Program-made: the position numbers and the translations under genes | In this document: piece by piece, positions 43,031 to 48,203 of the stretch | Position numbering within the stretch: position 1 is the first letter of the stretch | Layout: the number at the start of each line of letters is the position of its first letter | The notes under the pieces: generated by a model | The model's database searches: none | Told to the model about the DNA's origin: nothing | Seen by the model: the letters and a program-made list of their open reading frames with translations, nothing else | From: Prevotella sp. | GTDB taxonomy: Bacteria > Bacteroidota > Bacteroidia > Bacteroidales > Bacteroidaceae | Direction: 5' to 3' | DNA length: 48,203 nt | Assembly: GCA_017428805.1 (NCBI GenBank) | Contig: JAFRQC010000158.1 | Coordinates: 1 to 48,203, forward strand

Positions 43031-44299
43031 ATGTCAAATTATCACTACTCAAAAAACTGGAGGGCATTCATGTTGGCTCTGCCCTTATTGCTGAGTTCGT
43101 TGACAGGCCAGGCCTCAGAATATACTATCGGCTTTGGCACTCCGTCAAAAGGCAGCATCATGAATGCAAATGGTGCCATAGTGTGGACTTACTCCGACAC
43201 AGGAACCGTCGGCAATTTTGGCTATTCTGAAGATGCCGATGCTCTTTACTTCTATCTCAGTCCTTCTGACGTCGCAGAGAGTTCACTGACACTGACGTCC
43301 GCACAAACTTTTTCTGGCACGATTAAGAGTGTCAGTGTCACATGCGATAATGCTTACGGCTTGGAACTCAAGGCGTATGTCGGTCAGACAGAGTTGGGAG
43401 AACTGGTTTATAATCAGAAGACAATGGATTACGGTCTTACACAATTATCCTATGGCATGCTGTCAGAACCATTGTCCCTAAAGTTTATCGCATCACCTCA
43501 GTCAGCAACGAATGGCGCGTCAGTCTCTGGGCTAAGGAGTGTCACGGTCTATATTGATGATGCAGTGGTTCCCCTCGAAAATGATAAAACTGTGGCCTTT
43601 GATCCTTCGGAGTTGTCGTCAGCAGACCTGTCCAACTATTCCTATAAGGGCATTCTCTTTACATTGAACGAGTCGAACGGTGATGGCTTTGAGAATGAGG
43701 AAGGTGAGGGTGTCATTTATATTGGGTCACTACTTACAGACGCTGCTGTCGCTGGGTTGAACAGTGCCGTTAAAAATCATAATTATTCTCCAGGAGATGG
43801 TGGCTATGCCATTGACTTTGCCGGAGGTATCACCATGATGGTGAGCAAAGGTAAGGGCTTCATCAAAATAGAAGCAGAAAATGAGTCAGACTTTGCCTTC
43901 CATGTGAAGGTTGGCGACAATGCCCCAGTCCAAATATCCAGTACGACACGCAAATGGCTGTCAGTACCATACGATGTAAATGAAGACACCTATGTATATA
44001 TATATATGGTGGAGAAAGCCAGTGCTGTCCGGGCTGGCACCAGAATCGGAAGACGCGCCACGGCTCATGGTAAGATCTACTATGCCAAGTGTACCGGTAG
44101 TGTTGATCTCCCAGGTGATGTTAATGGCAACGGTATTGTTGACTTGAATGATGTAAATGCCATTGTCGATTATATCATGGGTACACCTCCCGTTGTCTTT
44201 AATTTGACACTGGCCGATGTCAATGGAGATGGTACTGTCAATGTGGCTGATTTGGTGAAAGTGATTCAGATTGTAAAGGAGCACACCATAGCAGAATAA
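43031..44299 (+). CDS. Secreted protein with C-terminal type I dockerin
   Basis: The 422-residue protein has a signal peptide (cleavage likely near GQAS), two unrecognised beta-rich domains, and a C-terminal dockerin with two calcium repeats: GDVNGNGIVDLNDVNAIVDY and ADVNGDGTVNVADLVKVIQI, separated by about 20 residues. Dockerins bind cohesin domains. It lies 26 bp after the phosphatase gene and is followed, across a fused terminator/promoter, by a cohesin-like gene. Confidence 0.8.
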   Translation: MSNYHYSKNWRAFMLALPLLLSSLTGQASEYTIGFGTPSKGSIMNANGAIVWTYSDTGTVGNFGYSEDADALYFYLSPSDVAESSLTLTSAQTFSGTIKSVSVTCDNAYGLELKAYVGQTELGELVYNQKTMDYGLTQLSYGMLSEPLSLKFIASPQSATNGASVSGLRSVTVYIDDAVVPLENDKTVAFDPSELSSADLSNYSYKGILFTLNESNGDGFENEEGEGVIYIGSLLTDAAVAGLNSAVKNHNYSPGDGGYAIDFAGGITMMVSKGKGFIKIEAENESDFAFHVKVGDNAPVQISSTTRKWLSVPYDVNEDTYVYIYMVEKASAVRAGTRIGRRATAHGKIYYAKCTGSVDLPGDVNGNGIVDLNDVNAIVDYIMGTPPVVFNLTLADVNGDGTVNVADLVKVIQIVKEHTIAE

Positions 44300-44337
44300 A
44301 AGAAAAAAGGAAAAATCATACTATTTTTGAAAAAAAG

Positions 44338-44379
44338 TCCCGAAATGTTTGGTCGTTTCGGGATTTTTTTTTAAATTTG
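44338..44379 (+). promoter_or_regulatory. Fused terminator/promoter, copy 2
   Basis: TCCCGAAA (44338-44345) pairs with TTTCGGGA (44356-44363), extended by a T-G wobble at the loop base; loop GTTTGGTC, then a T run. The loop's TTTG (44348-44351) is exactly 20 bp before TAAATTTG (44372-44379). Confidence 0.8.
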
Positions 44380-44429
44380 CAACCAAATAGTATATAAATG
44401 TGTAACTAATAATTAATTTAAAATATTAA

Positions 44430-45932
44430 ATGAACATGAAGAAACTATTTACGATGATGGCTGTCTCCCTCTGTGGAGCAATGGCTTATGCTCAGTCGGC
44501 AATTAGTGTTAAAGATGTTACCCTTACTAAAGGCGGTACAGGTCAGGTGGAGGTTACGATTGACAAGCCTACGAGCAACACGGCTTTCCAGTTCGATCTG
44601 AAGTTGCCTGCTAAGGTAAGTGTCAAAAGTGCAGTCATGAAAGGCTCATACGGTGAAAGCCGTGTGCTGAAGAACCAGTTGGTTGATCCCAGTAACAATA
44701 TCTATCGTTTCTTGTCATACGATAATGAGAATGCTACTTTGACGAGTGACGGTGATGGCGTGCTGATTACCTTGGAGGCTGAAAATGAAGCAGAGACCGG
44801 AAAGATTTCACTCAATGGTAGTGAAGACCAGAATCTGGTTGTTAATCCTGAAGGCACCTCTACAAAGCAGGCTGGTGGCGATGTTGCCACTGTCACGGTT
44901 GCTGAGGGCGTTTCAATTACTATTGGTGATTCTAAGGCGACGACGTTTATTTGTGACAAAGATCTTGACTTCACTGATAATAAAGATCTGACCGCTTACC
45001 TTGTAACAGGTATTGACGAGGACGGTATTTGGTCGGCACGCATTAGCCAGGTTCCAGCTGGAACGCCAATTTACGTCAAAGGTAATGAGGCCGGAACCTT
45101 CGCTGTGGCTACGACAACACTGACAAAGACTTATTTCAAGAGCTTCCTGATTGGTAACAATACGGATGAGGCTATTAGTGTTGATCCTACAGGAAGTGAA
45201 GACAAGTTCTATTTCTTGGGAACCAAGGGCTTCACGCCGTTTACATCTGCACGTAACATTGGTGCTCATAAAGCTTACATCCGTGTAGCTGCTCTGCCTG
45301 CTGCTAAGGCTGGTACAGATTGGGCATTGTCGATAGGTGAAGCAAATCAGACTTCTCTCTGTGCTAATGTTGACCTTGATTTCACCGACCAGAAGTCAGT
45401 GACTGCTTATACCGTGATAGGATATGAGAATGGTTCACTTTGGATTACACCTGTTAAGCGTGTATCAGCTGGTACTCCGCTTTATATTAAGGGTCCTCAG
45501 GGTGATTATACGATTAAGTCTGCTGCTGTTCAGGCAAACTATGCCAACATGATGGTAGGCAATAACACCGATGAGGCAATCACGATTCAGCCGACAGACG
45601 GACTCTACTCGAATTTCTACGTTGGTAGCAAGGGCTTCACGCCGGTTACAAAGGCTCGTACGACAGGTGCACATAAGGCATATCTCCAGATCTTGACTTC
45701 ATATACGGCTAAGGCTTCTGTCCGTGGCTTCGAAGATATCGTTCTTAACGAGAAAGTTGCCGAGTTGAGCAGAATTCTTTTTGATGGTGATGAAGAGAGT
45801 GCCACAGGTATCAGCCGTATTGCTGCAGAAGCTGGCAACGACGCTTGGTACAACCTGAGGGGTCAGCGCATCAGCACTCCGACCAGGAAGGGTCTCTACA
45901 TCAAGAATGGTAAGAAGGTCGTGGTTAAGTAA
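44430..45932 (+). CDS. Secreted protein with cohesin-like domain and T9SS-like tail
   Basis: The 500-residue protein (or 498 from the second ATG at 44436) has a signal peptide ending AMAYAQ. An N-terminal cohesin-like domain follows (about 22-160: ISVKDVTLTKGGTGQVEVTI, FQFDLKLPAKVSVKSA, GVLITLEAENEAETGKISL). Two tandem domains of about 115 residues share DLDFTD ... TAY, AGTP-x-Y-x-KG and K-GFTP-x-T-x-AR ... GAHKAY. The tail, WYNLRGQRISTPTRKGLYIK plus GKKVVVK, is typical of type IX secreted proteins. The cohesin assignment rests on pattern, not on a search. It lies next to a dockerin gene. Confidence 0.72.
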   Translation: MNMKKLFTMMAVSLCGAMAYAQSAISVKDVTLTKGGTGQVEVTIDKPTSNTAFQFDLKLPAKVSVKSAVMKGSYGESRVLKNQLVDPSNNIYRFLSYDNENATLTSDGDGVLITLEAENEAETGKISLNGSEDQNLVVNPEGTSTKQAGGDVATVTVAEGVSITIGDSKATTFICDKDLDFTDNKDLTAYLVTGIDEDGIWSARISQVPAGTPIYVKGNEAGTFAVATTTLTKTYFKSFLIGNNTDEAISVDPTGSEDKFYFLGTKGFTPFTSARNIGAHKAYIRVAALPAAKAGTDWALSIGEANQTSLCANVDLDFTDQKSVTAYTVIGYENGSLWITPVKRVSAGTPLYIKGPQGDYTIKSAAVQANYANMMVGNNTDEAITIQPTDGLYSNFYVGSKGFTPVTKARTTGAHKAYLQILTSYTAKASVRGFEDIVLNEKVAELSRILFDGDEESATGISRIAAEAGNDAWYNLRGQRISTPTRKGLYIKNGKKVVVK

Positions 45933-45985
45933 GTGATGATTGTTAAGTGAGTAAATTGACAAAATATTGCACTAAATCGTAAAAT

Positions 45986-46030
45986 AAATCCCGAAATGTT
46001 TGGTCATTTCGGGATTTATGCTTAAATTTG
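45986..46030 (+). promoter_or_regulatory. Fused terminator/promoter, copy 3
   Basis: AAATCCCGAAAT (45986-45997) pairs exactly with ATTTCGGGATTT (46006-46017), loop GTTTGGTC. The loop's TTTG (45999-46002) is exactly 20 bp before TAAATTTG (46023-46030), which drives the small precursor-like peptide at 46097. The T run is short, so termination may be weaker here. Confidence 0.8.
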
Positions 46031-46096
46031 CAGCGCAAAAGTGTAATTGCAACTAAAAAGATATTAATATTTTAAACGTTTAAAAATAATTGAGAA

Positions 46097-46225
46097 ATGA
46101 AAAAGAAGTATTTTGCTCCCGAAATGGAAGAAGTAAAGGTTGATGAGGTTGTTGTATTGGACAACGTTGTTGAGCCGAGTAAAGAGAAAATTGCTGATGA
46201 ATGTGATGATGATGGTGAAGCATAA
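46097..46225 (+). CDS. Candidate RiPP precursor peptide, 42 residues
   Basis: A 42-residue frame starts MKKKYFAPEMEEVKVDEVVV, passes through LDNVVEPSKEKIADE, and ends CDDDGEA. It has its own promoter (46023-46030) about 70 bp upstream and a terminator just after, so it is very probably expressed. The MKK-x-Y-x-x-PE-x-E-x-V start is shared by many short Bacteroidales peptides, and the single Cys39 and acidic end could be the modified core. It is convergent with PqqD-like and radical SAM/SPASM genes, the usual partners of a modified peptide. No homology could be tested. Confidence 0.6.
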   Translation: MKKKYFAPEMEEVKVDEVVVLDNVVEPSKEKIADECDDDGEA

Positions 46226-46251
46226 TCTTCTCACACGCATCTGAAATTTAA

Positions 46252-46286
46252 TGGGGAATGACAATCATGTCAGTCCCCATTTTTTT
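46252..46286 (+). terminator. Terminator after the candidate precursor gene
   Basis: TGGGGAATGAC (46252-46262) pairs with GTCAGTCCCCA (46269-46279) with one mismatch, loop 6 nt, then seven T (46280-46286). Confidence 0.85.
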
Positions 46287-46307
46287 GATATTACTTTTCT
46301 GATATTG

Positions 46308-46562
46308 CTAAATCAGTCCTTTCTTCTGTAACTTTTCAGCAAAGGCTGATACGTCTTTTGTGACTAATTCCAGTGGCGCTTCATACATCTCTGCCATTTT
46401 CTGAGCGACAGCTGTCACATCCTTATCCTGACAGAAGAGCCTGAGCATATCTGTGCCACTCTCGTTGAGCGTAAATGTCTCAACCAGATTGTCCGTTTCT
46501 TTGTCCTTGACGGCGATGACATAGTAGTCGAGCAAGGGTGCTATCTCAATCTTGTGCTTCAT
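46308..46562 (-). CDS. PqqD-like RiPP recognition protein
   Basis: The 84-residue protein fits the PqqD/RRE fold: two N-terminal strands (IEIAPLLDYYVIAV), a LNESGTDMLRLFC helix at the place of the PqqD LN-x-x-G/A motif, then a VTAVAQKMAEMYEA helix and a C-terminal helix ending LQKKGLI. Such domains bind the leader of a precursor peptide and present it to the maturase. It overlaps the radical SAM gene by 17 bp, so they are translated together. Confidence 0.72.
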   Translation of the reverse strand: MKHKIEIAPLLDYYVIAVKDKETDNLVETFTLNESGTDMLRLFCQDKDVTAVAQKMAEMYEAPLELVTKDVSAFAEKLQKKGLI

Positions 46563-47910
46563 CTTGTATTTCTTCTTGCTGGTCTTTATAATGATGAAAA
46601 GCTCTCAGGATGCTTTGACGTAACTTGCTGTGCTTGTGCTCACGTTCCTCTTGATAACAGTTTGGATTATCCTTACACAGTTTCAGCCAGATGCAGTCCG
46701 GATAGTTGAAACAGGTGGCACAGGCAGTGATCTCGTCACGTGTGTCCCTGAAATGATCCAGCATCTGAGCGTCCCATTCCTCTTGTCCAATATGTCCGAC
46801 GAAATGATCCTCTGAGTAGTGCTCACATTTCCCGATATGTCCGTCTGGAACAATGACAACGCTATGGTCGTTGTCAGCCATACAGCGGTTTGTCTTGACT
46901 TCTCGTTTCAGTTGGCGGGGTTTTAACAAGCCGTAATCTGCCAGCCGACTCTCGATGTCGTTGATTTGGTCGAAGACGAACTTCCTTTTCTCCTCATCGT
47001 GTATGGCCTTACTTCCCTTCACTTCTTCAAACAGCGCATGCATATAGACCGAAATACCTTTGGGATCGCTGAATTCCCTGTGAAGTTCATCTGCCAGTTC
47101 CGACAGGTTCTCGGCATTATGCATATCGATGTTGAGTCGGATGCTGACGTGGATGCCTGCATCCTGTAACTTGTGGATATTACCGATCACACGGTGGAAG
47201 GCATTCACATCTTTATATATATAGGCCTTACAGCGGTTGTATGTCTGCTCTGTACCGTCAAGCGTGATCTGCACCTTTTCCAGACGCCATTCTTCCTTGG
47301 CCTCAGTGACGACACTGTCATCAAACAGATAGCCATTTGAGGTCATCTTAGAAGCGTATTGGATGCCCGCTTCCTTAAGTCGTTGACAGATCAGCGAAAT
47401 GACGGGCTTGTTGTATAGCGGCTCTCCGCCGAACCAGTGTATTGACACCTTTTCGCCCTTGCAATGGTTGATGATATAGTCTGCAGTCTTGATGGCGGTA
47501 TCCTGGCTCATAGGAACTCTTGGGCGCCCCAACTCATAACAGTAGAAACAGCGGGCATTGCAGTCGGTGGTGGTGAGGATGGTGTACGAAGTGATGACTC
47601 CCGTTTTCTTCTCAAGCATCCTGGCTACAACTCTGATTTGGCGGCTCAGCAGACGGTCGTCGTGAGACTCTGGCACAAGAAACCACTGCTCAACCAGTTG
47701 GGGTAGGGTAGTAGGGCTTGTCCTGTACGTCTCCGCTTCCTCAGGAGTGAGCAACAGCATCGCCTTTGTCATCGTATGGTAGAGCAGCAGCCCCTCTTCT
47801 ACGGGCTGTTCCACCACATAATACATCGGCCTATACGTCTGCCCAGCCGCCATCTTCTGTTTCTTCAGGAGCTGGTCGAAGGGCTTGGCTGTCTGATAGA
47901 TCGTCTGCAT
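46546..47910 (-). CDS. Radical SAM/SPASM peptide maturase
   Basis: The 454-residue protein has an N-terminal accessory region (about 1-105), the radical SAM motif C117-x3-C121-x2-C124 (DCNARCFYCY), a GGEPL motif (FGGEPLYNK) and a C-terminal SPASM domain with the spacing G-x4-C, C-x2-C, C-x5-C, C-x5-C and a final Cys (residues about 345-430). SPASM enzymes carry extra iron-sulfur clusters and often form carbon-carbon, thioether or ether links in peptides. It lies upstream of and overlaps the PqqD-like gene and has its own promoter. The reaction and substrate are not known. Confidence 0.85.
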   Translation of the reverse strand: MQTIYQTAKPFDQLLKKQKMAAGQTYRPMYYVVEQPVEEGLLLYHTMTKAMLLLTPEEAETYRTSPTTLPQLVEQWFLVPESHDDRLLSRQIRVVARMLEKKTGVITSYTILTTTDCNARCFYCYELGRPRVPMSQDTAIKTADYIINHCKGEKVSIHWFGGEPLYNKPVISLICQRLKEAGIQYASKMTSNGYLFDDSVVTEAKEEWRLEKVQITLDGTEQTYNRCKAYIYKDVNAFHRVIGNIHKLQDAGIHVSIRLNIDMHNAENLSELADELHREFSDPKGISVYMHALFEEVKGSKAIHDEEKRKFVFDQINDIESRLADYGLLKPRQLKREVKTNRCMADNDHSVVIVPDGHIGKCEHYSEDHFVGHIGQEEWDAQMLDHFRDTRDEITACATCFNYPDCIWLKLCKDNPNCYQEEREHKHSKLRQSILRAFHHYKDQQEEIQDEAQD

Positions 47911-47928
47911 GATTCGCTATTTTGCCTG

Positions 47929-47959
47929 CAAAGTTACAAATTTATAATGATATAACCAA
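47929..47959 (-). promoter_or_regulatory. Promoter of the radical SAM/PqqD-like pair
   Basis: On the minus strand TTG (47959-47957), 20 bp, then TAACTTTG (47936-47929), 19 bp before the start codon at 47908-47910. Confidence 0.75.
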
Positions 47960-47992
47960 GAAAGACGTCAAACTTCTTCCATGATGATTTTC

Positions 47993-48203
47993 TTACACCT
48001 TCCGCATCACCCAATAGAGGGCGCCGGCGTTGGTGTGCTTGCTTTGGAACTTGTATTCAGGACGGCTGAGGTAATTGCCGATTTTGCGGAATGTGCCTTC
48101 GTCTTCTTTGTAGCCTTTGAAGTGGGATTTGAGCATTGAGGAGAGATCATTGAGCGATAGCCACTCGCCTTCCTCATCGTTGCGAGGTCTCTGCACAACG
48201 GCC
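47993..48203 (-). CDS. DUF3874-like C-terminus, partial
   Basis: The minus-strand frame is open to the window edge and gives about 69 residues, AVVQRPRNDEEGEWLSLNDL, and then an ending with IGNYLSRPEYKF and GALYWVMRKV. The pattern, an RPR-D-E-GEWL start followed by a small winged-helix-like segment, recalls the C-terminal domain (DUF3874) of Bacteroidetes primase- or VirE-like proteins, often linked to mobile elements. The gene start lies outside the window and the family call is tentative. Confidence 0.45.
   Translation of the reverse strand, partial: AVVQRPRNDEEGEWLSLNDLSSMLKSHFKGYKEDEGTFRKIGNYLSRPEYKFQSKHTNAGALYWVMRKV

Noticed and set aside
1..48203. tRNA, rRNA or known riboswitches
   Set aside because: I looked in all longer gaps and found no cloverleaf with TTCGA-type loops, no rRNA sequence and no riboswitch core I could recognise; a covariance search was not possible.

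Overview
The window looks like a chromosomal segment of a Bacteroidales bacterium, most likely Prevotella or a close relative. The evidence: almost every promoter I can place follows the Bacteroidetes pattern (TTTG or TTG, about 20 bp, then TAnnTTTG); Shine-Dalgarno sequences are scarce; FeoA and FeoB are fused; SecA is about 1,130 residues; two secreted proteins end in a short type IX secretion-like tail (a Y-x-L-x-G-R/Q-R start and a G-K-K-V-V basic end); and there is a Lnb/DUF4105 protein. I found no tRNA, rRNA, CRISPR array, transposase or phage gene. The species assignment is inference.

Layout. The left edge holds the start of an aspartokinase gene (minus strand). Divergent from it runs a compact operon (355-8570): an FkbH-like loading enzyme, a MaoC-type hot-dog protein, an SDR, an acyl carrier protein, and two tandem pairs of MBOAT acyltransferase plus SGNH-type partner. 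This has the logic of a Dlt system (loader, carrier, MBOAT, SGNH protein) with FkbH in the place of the adenylating enzyme, and probably decorates a surface or exported glycan. A secreted dockerin-like protein follows (8611-9990). After a 0.5-kb non-coding stretch with two regular repeat arrays come a CotH-kinase protein, an acyltransferase-3 protein and an FAD-dependent oxidoreductase.

The middle (14.7-30.5 kb) is mostly core genes: cytidylate kinase-like protein, pheT, a YebC-family regulator, a small lipoprotein, lepA, a Crp-family regulator, a double ABC ATPase, ruvC, feoAB, an ABC ATPase and secA. From 30.6 to 39 kb lies envelope biogenesis: a PafA-like protein that has lost most metal-binding motifs, coupled to a Lnb-like lipoprotein N-acyltransferase candidate; then an outer-membrane barrel, LptC, a CNNM/CorC protein and a PpiD-like periplasmic chaperone.

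The right end (39-48.2 kb) is accessory: a duplicated barrel fused to a PAP2 phosphatase, a TPR-sensor PP2C/SpoIIE phosphatase, a dockerin protein next to a cohesin-like protein, and a candidate RiPP locus made of a 42-residue precursor-like peptide that no long-ORF search would show, a PqqD-like recognition protein and a radical SAM/SPASM enzyme. A DUF3874-like gene runs off the right edge.

The non-coding DNA is unusually structured. Three boundaries (40.9, 44.3 and 46.0 kb) carry a fused terminator and promoter in which the hairpin loop is the -33 box of the next gene. Six gene boundaries carry a 27-bp element of three 9-bp units. Two 63-bp palindromes, two GC-rich palindromic repeats that run into coding sequence, and several 7-bp tandem arrays also sit at gene edges or inside genes.
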